Source: a virus. From it: a stretch of DNA of 37,023 bases. Shown in pieces: positions 1-7,136 of this stretch. Numbering within the stretch: the first letter of the stretch is position 1; the number at the start of each line of letters is the position of its first letter. The notes beneath the pieces were generated by a model that saw only the letters and a program-made list of their open reading frames with translations, searched no databases and was not told the DNA's origin. The position numbers were made by a program, and so were the translations under genes. The stretch is from positions 1 to 37,023 of the IMG/VR virus record IMGVR_UViG_3300036770_004184; one strand, 5' to 3'.

Positions 1-433
1 GCCCTGGACGCCGAAGGGGGGAAGCGTCTGTCTTCAGCGGTGCAGAAGAAGACTCGGTACCGCCCTCGTCGGGAACTTCTGCGGAGCCTGCCTTCTCCGC
101 AACACGGGATGCTACACCAGCGATGGCACCGGCGATCTGCTCTAGTTGGGCTTCGGCTGTTTCGGCTCGCTCGGCCAGTTCGTTAGCGACACGGTTCGCC
201 TGTGCAAGTTCTCCCATACGATTGAACTCGAGCGCCCGTGTGCTTGCGACCATGCGGCCCATTTCAATAGCGCAGTCAGGGCAGACGTAAAGGCGGGTGA
301 TTGCTGAGGGGTTGGCGTCGTCTGGACTGTTGACACCATCAAGATCGATTTCGCAGTCGATGACGGGGGTTGCGACCCCTCGGCAGAACCAGCAGCATCC
401 GGGCAGGTAGTTGTAGTGATCGACGAGTCGCAT
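1..433 (-). CDS. Zinc-finger-like protein downstream of terminase, partial (runs off left edge)
   Basis: An open frame starts at the ATG at 433-431, one base past the terminase stop, with a GGTGAG ribosome site inside the terminase tail. It stays open for 144 codons to the window edge, so the C-terminus is missing. Two cysteine pairs about 35 residues apart (CCWFC near residue 13 and CPDC near residue 52) suggest a zinc ribbon. A helical, Ala/Glu-rich stretch follows at about residues 70-120 (AELAERAETAEAQLEQ-like), then an acidic and Ser-rich tail. The position directly after the large terminase places it in the packaging/head operon. I do not recognise a named family; a structural zinc protein or DNA-binding accessory are both possible. 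Confidence 0.75.
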   Translation of the reverse strand, partial: MRLVDHYNYLPGCCWFCRGVATPVIDCEIDLDGVNSPDDANPSAITRLYVCPDCAIEMGRMVASTRALEFNRMGELAQANRVANELAERAETAEAQLEQIAGAIAGVASRVAEKAGSAEVPDEGGTESSSAPLKTDASPLRRPG

Positions 434-434
434 C

Positions 435-2006
435 TCACCACCGGCGCTTCTTGGCAGTCTTGTCGAGCTTCTCCATGAATTTCTGGACTCTCCCTTCGGC
501 ATCCCCCCGTGATGTTTTATGACGGCGGGTTATTTCAATGTATGGGCGGCACGATAGCAGGTATCTGAGTGCGTCAGCGGCGTGGTCTTCGTCGTCGGTG
601 TCGATGTCTTCGACCTGTGTCTTGTCGTGGCGCATGGCCGGTAGCGTGCGGAGTAGGTGCTCGCAGGTAGCGAAAATTTTTAGTTTCGGCTCTCCGGTTA
701 CCTCACTCGGCTGGAGGTAGCGTCGGACGTTCTGCCACCCTGGGACTCGAGCGTTCTTGGCTTTGACGACCGGCACCCCGAGGCTGTTGTAGACGGCTCC
801 GACGGTGGTGCCGAGGCCGGACACGTTGCTGAAGGTGGAGGGGTCGATGGCCGAGGTGACGATGTGTTCGGGCTTGCCGTCGATCTTGGATAGCTCTTTG
901 ACTCGGCTTGCCTGCTGGGCAGCGGTGAGTCCTTTGCTGTAGTCCTCCCGGTAGACGTAGCAGGTGCCGTCGGCGGGGTCCCATGCGCCCCATAGGCAGC
1001 AGTATGGGTTGGCGGTACCGAAGTCGATGCCCCGATACCGGGGCCAGTCGGCGGGGATGGCGAACGGGGTGACGACGTGGAGGTCGCGCCGGAACTCGGT
1101 GAAATACTGGCCGGTGAAGGTATCCCAGTCGCCGAGCAGTTTCTGCTTACGTTCCGTCTCCGGCAGCATGGATAGGTGCTTGCGGTAGGTGGGGTCGATG
1201 TGGGGGTTGTCGTCCACGGTACTCGGGACGAAGGCGACGACGAGGTGGTCGTTCGGATCGTGGGGGATGTCGACTTTGGCGAGTTCGTTGTTGTCGTCGG
1301 GTAGTTCGACCCGCCGGACGACGTCGGGGTTCTCGAAGCCTTCCCGCACGTCGTAGACGACGGCGTACCGGCCGTTGGCCGTGGGCTGGACCAGCATCTT
1401 GTAGAGGAACGTGTGGCCCCTATCGCCGGGGTTGGTGGCGAACATGACGTGGGTTCGGACGCCCAGGGACGCCATCCGGCGGCTGGTACGGAGTCGACCG
1501 GAAATCATCAGCATCTGGTAGGGGGTGAACTGGGTGGCTTCGTCGAATCCGATGAAGTCGTATTCGGCCGACATGAACTGGCCGACGTCCTCGTCTCGAG
1601 AGCAGTAGCCGTATTCGATGATGGAGCCGTTGTCGTACCACCAGGCTTTCACGTTGTCAATGGATCGCAACTGAGCGGATACGTCTAGTTGGGCGTACCG
1701 CACCTGGGAGCGGATGATGAGGGACCGGCGCAGTTCGGGTAGGGCGGTTCGGATCAGCAGGGTACGGTGACCTGGGTATTTGGCTGAGAGTTCGTGGGCG
1801 TGGTAGGCCAACAACTCGGACTTGCCGCCACCCGCGGCCCCGCCGTAAAGCAGCCAATCGGTTTTGCCGACGAGAATGTGGGCGCGTTCCTGCCGAATGT
1901 TGCCGGTGAGGCGCCAGGATTGGAGGTCTGCCTCAAGTAGACGTAGGTATTCGTCCTGTTCGGCGGCAGATAGCTGGACAAACTCGTCGTCTGACAGCAA
2001 ATTCAC
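435..2006 (-). CDS. terL: Terminase large subunit (ATPase and nuclease)
   Basis: This is the DNA-packaging motor that cuts concatemers and pumps DNA through the portal. The 523-residue product has a Walker A loop at residues 55-63 (GGAAGGGKS), a Walker B at 151-156 (FIGFDE), and a coupling motif at about 190-197 (ATNPGDRG). The RNase H-like nuclease domain has acidic residues at D328 (YRGIDFG), D388 (AIDPS) and in the DEDHAADALRY motif at 472-482. The length is typical of the family. It starts at a GTG that overlaps the stop of the upstream gene (GTGA), which indicates translational coupling to the likely small subunit. All motifs look intact, so an active enzyme is expected. Confidence 0.96.
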   Translation of the reverse strand: MNLLSDDEFVQLSAAEQDEYLRLLEADLQSWRLTGNIRQERAHILVGKTDWLLYGGAAGGGKSELLAYHAHELSAKYPGHRTLLIRTALPELRRSLIIRSQVRYAQLDVSAQLRSIDNVKAWWYDNGSIIEYGYCSRDEDVGQFMSAEYDFIGFDEATQFTPYQMLMISGRLRTSRRMASLGVRTHVMFATNPGDRGHTFLYKMLVQPTANGRYAVVYDVREGFENPDVVRRVELPDDNNELAKVDIPHDPNDHLVVAFVPSTVDDNPHIDPTYRKHLSMLPETERKQKLLGDWDTFTGQYFTEFRRDLHVVTPFAIPADWPRYRGIDFGTANPYCCLWGAWDPADGTCYVYREDYSKGLTAAQQASRVKELSKIDGKPEHIVTSAIDPSTFSNVSGLGTTVGAVYNSLGVPVVKAKNARVPGWQNVRRYLQPSEVTGEPKLKIFATCEHLLRTLPAMRHDKTQVEDIDTDDEDHAADALRYLLSCRPYIEITRRHKTSRGDAEGRVQKFMEKLDKTAKKRRW

Positions 2007-2557
2007 CCTGATCCGTCTCCAATCGCCCGCAATCCGGCCTCAACACGGCGTTTGGCCTCCAATTTGAGTTCTTCGAGGCGGGATAGGCGGTCTTCGGGGG
2101 TGCCGACACGCTGTTCGTTGATGGTGGTGGCCTGTCCCATCTCCAATCGGAGGATGTCGTACCAGATTTTGGACACTTTGGTGGCTTCTTCAGCCGATTT
2201 GATTTCCCATTCGCCCGAAACGAGACGCAGGCCGAGGTCAACGATGATCGACTGGGCCAGTTTGGGCAGGATTTCGCGGGAGGCGACCCCTCTGGCGAGC
2301 AGTTCTTCACCCATTGCCTTCAACTGGTCGGCCCGTTTGCGTTGTTCTTCCTTCTCGAGCTGCCGTTTGACCCGGGATTCTTCGATGTCGGCGGCCCGTT
2401 TGGCCCGCTCGATCTCTTTCTTCTCGCCTTTGGACATGACGGGGAGGTCGTCGATGGCGTCGACCACCAGTTTCGGGGGTCGGGGCGCGGTGGGCTTGCG
2501 TCCGGTGATGCCGTCGGTGATGTCGTCGGCGTCTTTCCACACTTTCTTAGCGGGCAT
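2003..2557 (-). CDS. terS: Putative terminase small subunit
   Basis: This 184-residue, strongly charged helical protein lies immediately upstream of the large terminase, and its stop overlaps the terminase start. The middle (about residues 40-90) is rich in Lys, Arg and Glu and looks like a coiled coil. It is followed by a helical region and a basic C-terminal helix (EELKLEAKRRVEAGL). Small terminases bind the packaging site and recruit the large subunit, but they are poorly conserved and I see no clear helix-turn-helix. The assignment therefore rests on position, size and charge. A different packaging accessory protein remains possible. Confidence 0.6.
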   Translation of the reverse strand: MPAKKVWKDADDITDGITGRKPTAPRPPKLVVDAIDDLPVMSKGEKKEIERAKRAADIEESRVKRQLEKEEQRKRADQLKAMGEELLARGVASREILPKLAQSIIVDLGLRLVSGEWEIKSAEEATKVSKIWYDILRLEMGQATTINEQRVGTPEDRLSRLEELKLEAKRRVEAGLRAIGDGSG

Positions 2558-2714
2558 TCTGTTTCTCTACGAGTTTGTGATACCAGTTTTCGGCTTCGAT
2601 GCGGTGCTCGTCTTCGGCGCAATGGATCGCGTGGTACAGCATGTCGGCCGTAAGACGCCACATCAGGTTTACAAGATGCAATTGTTCAATTTCGGCGGCC
2701 ATCTCGTCGCTCAT
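2547..2714 (-). CDS. Small helical hypothetical protein (55 aa)
   Basis: The ATG at 2714 overlaps the stop of the preceding gene (ATGA), and a GGAGA lies 9 bases upstream of the start. The gene ends inside the first codons of the putative small terminase, overlapping it by 11 bases, so it sits in a chain of coupled genes. The product is acidic and His-rich (MLYHAIHCAEDEHRIEAENWYHK) and probably all helical. No family is recognised. The chain of overlaps and the plausible amino-acid composition support it as a real gene. Confidence 0.7.
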   Translation of the reverse strand: MSDEMAAEIEQLHLVNLMWRLTADMLYHAIHCAEDEHRIEAENWYHKLVEKQNAR

Positions 2715-2995
2715 AGTTCAATGTCTCCGGTCAGGATGTCGTGGAGGGTGGCCCAGATCTGCATGCAGAGGCTTGCGACGGATTGGCAGGCCAGCATCTC
2801 CGTGGTGGTAAGGGTGCCGACGTCGTGGGCGCGCCGGGCGATTTCCTCAAGGTGGGCGATTCCGACGAATGCGGCTTTGCAGAACTCGGGTGTCGGGTCG
2901 TGGCCGTCAATCTCCAGGGCGGCTCGAGCCTGTGCGACAAGCATGTCGTTGCCGAGTTTGGCGACGGACGACATCAATTCTTCGACTTTGGTCAT
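2711..2995 (-). CDS. Hypothetical protein, first gene of the leftward packaging operon
   Basis: The 94-residue product begins MTKVEELMSS. I chose the ATG at 2995 because AAAGGGGA lies directly upstream. The longer open frame reaching 3205 would run through the divergent promoter region and the opposing gene. The protein appears all-helical and mildly acidic, with three cysteines in the second half and no recognised domain. Its stop overlaps the next start (ATGA). It shares a 52-base divergent region (2996-3047) with the rightward gene at 3048, so the leftward promoter for the terminase operon probably lies there. Confidence 0.7.
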   Translation of the reverse strand: MTKVEELMSSVAKLGNDMLVAQARAALEIDGHDPTPEFCKAAFVGIAHLEEIARRAHDVGTLTTTEMLACQSVASLCMQIWATLHDILTGDIEL

Positions 2996-3034
2996 ATTTC
3001 CCCTTTCGTGCCAACTGATACTACAACGGTGGTG

Positions 3035-3040
3035 TATGAT
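3035..3040 (+). promoter_or_regulatory. Candidate -10 element (TATGAT) for a leaderless transcript
   Basis: TATGAT lies 7 bases before the ATG at 3048, so a start site at the usual distance would fall on or next to the start codon. No ribosome-binding sequence precedes that ATG, which is consistent with a leaderless mRNA. I see no good -35 hexamer at the normal spacing. Confidence 0.35.
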
Positions 3041-3047
3041 CGGTTGC

Positions 3048-3263
3048 ATGTCTCGCAACAAGGCTTGGGATGATTTGCGTCGCCAGAATGCGAAGAAGAA
3101 GCTCCGTAAGAATGTGATGGGGCCGATTTTTCCGGTGACGACGACCAAGGTCAATCCTGATGGCAGCGAGACGAAAAAGACCGTCAATCCTTCTCGAGCG
3201 TCCATTCAACGGACTATCCTGGAGGGTGAGATGAGGCGTCGTCCCCGACGCGAAGGAGCATGA
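3048..3263 (+). CDS. Small basic hypothetical protein (71 aa)
   Basis: This is the only clear gene between the divergent point at about 3000 and the noncoding block that follows. The product is strongly basic: the N-terminal 22 residues carry many Lys and Arg (RRQNAKKKLRKN), a short beta-like middle segment reads PIFPVTTTKVNPDG, and the tail is again Arg-rich. A nucleic-acid-binding role is plausible but not shown. No ribosome site precedes the ATG, while a TATGAT lies 7 bases upstream. Transcription from here would read straight into the hairpin-rich region at 3270-3825. No family is recognised. Confidence 0.6.
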   Translation: MSRNKAWDDLRRQNAKKKLRKNVMGPIFPVTTTKVNPDGSETKKTVNPSRASIQRTILEGEMRRRPRREGA

Positions 3264-3269
3264 CATATT

Positions 3270-3825
3270 CCCTGTCTGGTAGGGCTTGTATCCAGACCCA
3301 CATAGCGTTGCTGTACCCTGAGAAGCCCCGAGTAACGGACTGATCTGCCCAGATCTACCGCGGAACCGGCTGGACGCAAATCGGCGAAGAGTCGATCACT
3401 GTAGTGCAAGAAGGGGGTGGGCCAAGGCCGAAAGGCGGCCCCCGGCGCCGTGTGGCTATTTACGTAGTCATGCCCCGAATCAGGGTGAAGTAGTACTCGA
3501 GTGGACATCGTCAAGGTCCGGCAGTCGGTCAGCGAGGGCAACCGACGGGGGGCGTAAGCCAGCTATACCTTGGATACAAGGCTGGCGCACAGCAGACAGG
3601 TCGCCAGGGCGACCCGGATGCCCTGAGGGCAACCGAGCGAAGCGAGGGCGGCAGCCCAACTGAGCGCAGCGAAGGCGGGAGCGTCCCTTCGGACCCCGTA
3701 GGGCGAATGGTTACATCGGTGATAGCAACATCGATGACAGCATCCCGGTGTCAGCCGCTCGACTTGCCACACGAAAAGCGTGTGGTAACCGAAGTCAGTA
3801 GCCCATACCGCCATAGCGGGGGTCA
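3270..3825 (+). ncRNA. Candidate large structured RNA: dense array of perfect hairpins
   Basis: This stretch has no convincing reading frame but many perfect or near-perfect stem-loops. They include GTCTGG/CCAGAC (3274-3297), GATCTG/CAGATC (about 3343-3356), GGGCC-aag-GCC[GAAA]GGC-GGCCC with a GNRA loop (3419-3441), GTCGGT/ACCGAC (3524-3546), nested GCCAGC and CCTTG[GATA]CAAGG (about 3558-3588), GGTCGC[CAGG]GCGACC (about 3599-3614), TGCCC[TGA]GGGCA, GGGC[GGCA]GCCC, GTCC[CTTC]GGAC, CCACACG[AAAAG]CGTGTGG (3767-3785) enclosed by GACTT/AAGTC, and CCGC[CATA]GCGG (about 3809-3820). A-rich and GNRA-type loops on the plus strand and the upstream rightward gene favour plus-strand transcription. Phages of lake bacteria are known to carry giant RNAs such as GOLLD and ROOL, but I cannot assign a family by eye. 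Confidence 0.45.
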
Positions 3826-3846
3826 AAAAATACGGGAGGATGTATT

Positions 3847-3896
3847 GGGATAGGGGGGCGGGGGACCCCCCCTGGGGGCGTGGCGGGGGGCTAGGG
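3847..3896. other. G-tract / C-tract with G-quadruplex and hairpin potential
   Basis: Six G-runs of 3 to 6 bases on the plus strand (3847-3849, 3853-3858, 3860-3864, 3874-3878, 3885-3890, 3894-3896) are interrupted by one run of seven C (3866-3872). The C-run can pair with the GGGGGG before or after it, so a hairpin and a G-quadruplex would compete. It lies right after the hairpin array, in the only large noncoding segment of the window and upstream of the terminase genes. That makes it a candidate for a packaging or replication signal (inference). Confidence 0.4.
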
Positions 3897-4406
3897 CATG
3901 GTGCGACTGTTACCCCTACCCCTGGGGTCACACTCACCACGACGCCCACCCCGATCGACACCGACGGTGGGGCATGGGCGCTCGAGCATTGCGTCGTCGG
4001 CATTCGCCTCGACGCCTCGAGGACACTCGAGCACGTCGACCTCGAGGACGATCCCCCACACTGCGCGGCTCGAGCAACACGTCGACACTCGACCAATAAC
4101 GTCATGACGAAATAGGCACCGGTACTAGCACCCGTCTCGAACTCGAGCGGCGCTCCAGCGGCCGTATGGCTCACGGCGTTTCCGGTTTCGTCGAGTCGAG
4201 CAGACTCGAGCACGGCCTCGAGGACAGTCGATCCGCCCTAGCCATGGCGTGCTTCCCGACAGACTCGAGCGCTCGAGCACACGGGGTCAGGTATCGCTCC
4301 TCCAGATGGCCCCTATCTCGATCCTAGATGATTTCCTGGTGGTTATCTTCTGCTCGAGGTCGAGGTGTGTTCTATTCTGGGGGGTGGCTCGTCGAGTTGT
4401 CGAGTC

Positions 4407-4423
4407 CCGACCCTGCCGGTCGG
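4407..4423 (+). promoter_or_regulatory. Hairpin in the leader of the rightward operon
   Basis: CCGACC-CTGCC-GGTCGG forms a perfect 6-bp stem that ends 7 bases before the AAAGGGGG ribosome site of the gene at 4443. It has no following T-run, so it may be a leader structure or operator rather than a terminator. Confidence 0.35.
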
Positions 4424-4442
4424 TTATTCCAAAGGGGGCGCC

Positions 4443-4955
4443 ATGCGCGCTAGTTATTCCATCCATCCACCTGCTCGAGGTGAGTCTGTCGAGTGGCGCG
4501 TGGTGCGCGTCTATCGGGACGGTGTTCGTCGAGTGGGGTCGCTTGTCCTCGATGACTGGGATCGTGCTCAGGATGTTGCACAGTCTGCGCTCGATGAGCC
4601 GGGCATGGCTCGGATCGTGCTCGAGGGGCGGCCGCTCGATTCTGATGAGTGGCGTCGAGACGTCGACTATTCGCTCGACGATGAGTTCGAAGCGGTCGCG
4701 GTCGCGTTCTCGGTGCTTCCGGCGGCGTCGGGCTTGTCGATCCATGAGCAGCGCGGCTATTGGGTCGAGAACTCGAGCACGGGGCGTGTGTGTTCCGGGT
4801 GGTTCTCGTACTCGATGAGTGACTCAAGCGTTGTTGTGCGTCGCAAGGTGGGCGGGCGTCGGTCGGTGTCGTTCTCAACTGTTGACCGTGGTCGTTTCGT
4901 GCTCGACTCGAGCGCGAAGCCGGGTGTGTTGACTGCGTGGGGGTGGTCGTTGTGA
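4443..4955 (+). CDS. Hypothetical protein, first gene of the TCGA-rich operon
   Basis: The 170-residue product starts at an ATG preceded by AAAGGGGGCGCC, a clear ribosome site. Longer in-frame starts upstream have no such signal. The sequence is acidic and beta-rich with many Trp, Tyr, Ser and Asp residues (VEWRVVRVYRDG, EQRGYWVENSS, GWFSYSMSDSS) and no membrane segment or cysteine cluster. No family is recognised. It overlaps the next gene by 4 bases (GTGA), so the five genes from here to 7081 are probably made from one coupled message. Codon choice is dominated by TCGA-containing codons. Confidence 0.75.
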   Translation: MRASYSIHPPARGESVEWRVVRVYRDGVRRVGSLVLDDWDRAQDVAQSALDEPGMARIVLEGRPLDSDEWRRDVDYSLDDEFEAVAVAFSVLPAASGLSIHEQRGYWVENSSTGRVCSGWFSYSMSDSSVVVRRKVGGRRSVSFSTVDRGRFVLDSSAKPGVLTAWGWSL

Positions 4956-5680
4956 GCGGCGGCCGTTGGACGTTTGTTGACGTCGAGTCAGGGACCGTCG
5001 AGGCGGTCGCGGCGTCGAGTTGGTGCGTCGACGTCGAGGCGCTCAATCGAGACGAAGCCGGGGTGCTCGGCGAGTGTGAGCCGACCGGGTTTTACGGTGA
5101 GACGGCGCTCGAGATTCTCGAGGCTCGAGGCGTGGCGCTCGAGCGGGCGCTCGACGTGGTCGATGGTCTGCGGGTGTCGTCGACGCTCGACGTCGAGTCG
5201 CTCGCTCGAGCGGTCGACTGTGCTCGAGTGTTGTCGCTCGAGTTGAGGGTGCTCGAGGACGTGCGGCGGGCTGCGGTCGATGAACTGCGGCGGGCGTTGC
5301 TGATGCTCGAGTGCATCGGGTCGGGTGATTTTGATTCGGAGCAGGCTCGAGGGTGGCTCGTGGTGCTCGAGGCGGCTCCGTCTGGGTTGCACGGTGCGCT
5401 CGTCGAGGCGGCCGACGTGCTCGACGTCGAGGTGCTCGAGCGGGCGGCTCTGCTCGAGGAGCACGGTTCGCTTGAGGCGTGGGCGTCTGATTCGGGATAC
5501 TCGAGGCGCGGTACGGCGCTCTCGTGGTTCGACGAGTACGGCGACGAAGTCGACATCGAGGCCGAGTTCGAAGCGGCGCTCGAGTCTCGAGTCGATTACG
5601 TCCTGAAGCGTGGGCGGTTTGCACCTCGAGCGGCGGCCGTCGAGTCGAGCCCGATCATCCTCGAGGGTGGTCGGTCATGA
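4952..5680 (+). CDS. Leu/Glu/Ala-rich helical hypothetical protein
   Basis: The 242-residue protein starts at the GTG that overlaps the previous stop (GTGA); a start 15 bases upstream is also open. A short beta-rich N-terminus (GGRWTFVDVESGTVEA) is followed by long Leu-, Ala-, Val- and Glu-rich helices (about residues 50-190) whose heptad-like leucines suggest helical bundles or coiled coil. The C-terminal 40 residues are more basic. The Leu-Glu and Val-Glu richness is partly forced by the CTCGAG and GTCGAG words in the DNA. No domain is recognised. Its stop overlaps the next start (ATGA). Confidence 0.75.
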   Translation: MSGGRWTFVDVESGTVEAVAASSWCVDVEALNRDEAGVLGECEPTGFYGETALEILEARGVALERALDVVDGLRVSSTLDVESLARAVDCARVLSLELRVLEDVRRAAVDELRRALLMLECIGSGDFDSEQARGWLVVLEAAPSGLHGALVEAADVLDVEVLERAALLEEHGSLEAWASDSGYSRRGTALSWFDEYGDEVDIEAEFEAALESRVDYVLKRGRFAPRAAAVESSPIILEGGRS

Positions 5681-6669
5681 GGCGCGACCGTTTTGCGGCC
5701 CCTCGGCGTTTGTCGAGGGGCCGCCTCGAGGTGGCGTGTCGATGCGGTGAACGGGTGCGGCTTGCTCTCCATTTCGATTCGAAGACTTCGCCGCGGGTGC
5801 GGCTCGAGGGGCGCACGGCTAAAGCCGACGTTCCGAACGCATTCCCGCTACCGGCGGGGCCGCTCGAGGACGGCGGCACCTGTCCGGGTGCGACGGCGGC
5901 GTGTCGAGACTGCTACGCGGCGGGCCTCGAGGCGTGGGCGCGGCCATTTGGACTCATGGCCTCGAGGAATCTCGAGGCGCTCGAGCACTTGTACGGGTGC
6001 GGCGGGCGTCGAGCGGTCGAGGCGGCTCTCGTCGATCTCGTCGAGCGGTCGGCCATCGAGCAGCGTCTCGAGGGCGTCGAGTCCCCGGCGTTTCGATGGA
6101 TGAGTGACGGCGACCTGTTCGCGCCCTGGTTCGCTCGAGCGGTGCGGCACGTCATCGAGTCGACCTCGAGCGTCGATCATTGGCTGTACACGCGCTCGAC
6201 TGGCCTCGTGCGGCACGTCGTTACGGCGGCGCCTAATGCTCGGATCTACGTTTCGGTCGACCGGCACAACCTCGCTCGAGCGGTCGACGTGGCTCGACGT
6301 CATCGGCTCCCGGTGGCGCTGCTCGCGCTCGACGACGTCGACGCTGCGGCTCTGTGGGCGCGTGTGCTCGAGCGGTGGGCGGGCGTGGCACCTGTGCGGC
6401 GTTGTCCTGTGACGGCCGCTTACGTGGACGGCTCCGGGTTTCCGGCTCACGTTGTCGGCCCTGATGGGCGGCGCTCGAGTCTCGTCGAGGGCGGCGGGGC
6501 GGTGGGGGCGTGCGTCGCGTGCGGCTTGTGTCTCCCTGGAGGCCTCGAGGCGTCGGTGCTGTTCACGGTTCACGGCGGCCACGCTCGAGACGGCTCGAGG
6601 GGTCGACTCGGTGCGGCCGTCGAGGTGCGTCGACGTCGAGCGCTCGACCTCGAGGCGGTGACGTCGTGA
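5677..6669 (+). CDS. GP88-like cysteine-rich protein
   Basis: The 330-residue product starts at the coupled ATG at 5677. The N-terminal part has a conserved-looking block: SKTSPR, then NAFPLPAG, then CPGATAACRDCYA (C69, C76, C79). This resembles mycobacteriophage Gp88-type proteins, in which a SKT...LPAG...CPGA...CYA signature is typical (family recall, not searched). A middle region (about 140-220) contains WMSDGDLF, HWLYTRS, and SVDRHNLARAVDVARR followed by PVALLALDD, reminiscent of a barrel-like enzyme. A second cluster, C243 plus CVACGLC (C279, C282, C285), lies near the C-terminus. Together these suggest an iron-sulfur or zinc enzyme. The reaction is unknown. Codon usage is extremely biased toward TCGA words. 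Confidence 0.72.
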   Translation: MRRDRFAAPRRLSRGRLEVACRCGERVRLALHFDSKTSPRVRLEGRTAKADVPNAFPLPAGPLEDGGTCPGATAACRDCYAAGLEAWARPFGLMASRNLEALEHLYGCGGRRAVEAALVDLVERSAIEQRLEGVESPAFRWMSDGDLFAPWFARAVRHVIESTSSVDHWLYTRSTGLVRHVVTAAPNARIYVSVDRHNLARAVDVARRHRLPVALLALDDVDAAALWARVLERWAGVAPVRRCPVTAAYVDGSGFPAHVVGPDGRRSSLVEGGGAVGACVACGLCLPGGLEASVLFTVHGGHARDGSRGRLGAAVEVRRRRALDLEAVTS

Positions 6670-6788
6670 GCAGCCCGTGTCCTGATGACTTCCTGCTCGA
6701 GTGCGGCGCTCGAGGCGGCTCCTGGTGGCCTCTCGCGGTCGGTGTGGTGTTTCTCGGGTGGGCGTGGCGTCGAGGGTGGCCTCGATGA
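6666..6788 (+). CDS. Small membrane protein (40 aa)
   Basis: It starts at a GTG overlapping the previous stop (GTGA) and ends overlapping the next start (ATGA), so both junctions support it. After about 16 soluble residues there is one hydrophobic stretch (SWWPLAVGVVFLGWAW) long enough for a membrane helix, followed by an Arg-rich tail (RRGWPR). That charge pattern suggests an N-out, C-in orientation. No family is recognised. Confidence 0.65.
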   Translation: MSSPCPDDFLLECGARGGSWWPLAVGVVFLGWAWRRGWPR

Positions 6789-7081
6789 GCGCTCGAGACG
6801 TGTACCGGATGCCGCTCTGCTCGGGCGGTGACGTCGAGCATCGGCACGGCCGCGGGTGTCTCCCGCTGCTGGTGCGGGCGTTGCCATCGGCCCCGGCGGG
6901 GTGGCGGTGGGAATACGGCAGCGTGTCGGGCGGCTGGGGCATCTGGCTCGCTCGAGTGGGCGGCTCTGGTGCTCGGTGGTACGTGCTCGGGCTACCGGCG
7001 GCCGACACGGTGGCTCGGCTCGCGGCGCTCGTCGAGTCATTCGCCGCGGGTGCTCGAGGGGTGCTCGACGGTCCGGCCTAA
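6785..7081 (+). CDS. Hypothetical protein, last gene of the TCGA-rich operon
   Basis: The 98-residue protein begins at an ATG overlapping the previous stop. It is rich in Gly, Ala, Leu and Trp, with a beta-like centre (GWRWEYGSVSGGWGIWLARV) and an amphipathic C-terminal helix (ADTVARLAALVESFAAGARG). The N-terminal 25 residues contain His and Cys (CSGGDVEHRHGRGC) that might bind a metal. It is followed 20 bases later by a strong hairpin that closes the operon. No family is recognised. Confidence 0.7.
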   Translation: MSARDVYRMPLCSGGDVEHRHGRGCLPLLVRALPSAPAGWRWEYGSVSGGWGIWLARVGGSGARWYVLGLPAADTVARLAALVESFAAGARGVLDGPA

Positions 7082-7101
7082 TCGACCCCGCTCGAGGACG
7101 G

Positions 7102-7136
7102 CGGCCCCGCTCGATTCCGGTCGAGCGGGGCCGTTT
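7102..7136 (+). terminator. Strong hairpin terminator at the end of the rightward operon
   Basis: A perfect 13-bp stem (CGGCCCCGCTCGA at 7102-7114 and its complement at 7121-7133) has a 6-base loop and a short TTT at 7134-7136. The position directly after the last operon gene fits transcription termination. The T-run is short, so efficiency is uncertain. The stem itself carries two TCGA words. Confidence 0.75.

Larger units (their letters stand above)
3826..4442. other. Noncoding control segment upstream of the rightward operon
   Basis: About 600 bases without a believable gene. It contains the G/C-tract near its left end. From about 3955 it has a very high density of TCGA palindromes: about 24 by hand count to 4440, or one per 20 bases, many as CTCGAG. 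The last 40 bases hold a 6-bp hairpin and the ribosome site of the first operon gene. A promoter for the rightward operon must lie in or before this segment, but no sequence matches both hexamers convincingly. Confidence 0.6.

Noticed and set aside
3270-3825. CRISPR-like array
   Set aside because: The hairpins differ in sequence and spacing; there are no identical repeats separated by uniform spacers.
3264-3830. tRNA or tmRNA in the structured region
   Set aside because: No GTTCGANTC-type T loop, acceptor pair with CCA, or tmRNA start pattern was found on either strand.
3563-4213. Minus-strand open frame of 216 codons across the noncoding region
   Set aside because: It runs through the perfect hairpins and the C/G tract, has no ribosome site or overlap with neighbours and an implausible composition rich in Cys, Pro and His.
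5848-7008. Long minus-strand open frame (386 codons) opposite the GP88-like gene
   Set aside because: It is an antisense shadow: TCGA palindromes keep both strands free of stops, giving Ser/Arg/Thr-rich nonsense without a start signal.
7102-7133. Attachment-site core for the recombinase
   Set aside because: The inverted repeat is better explained as a terminator, and the recombinase-like protein lacks the catalytic tyrosine.
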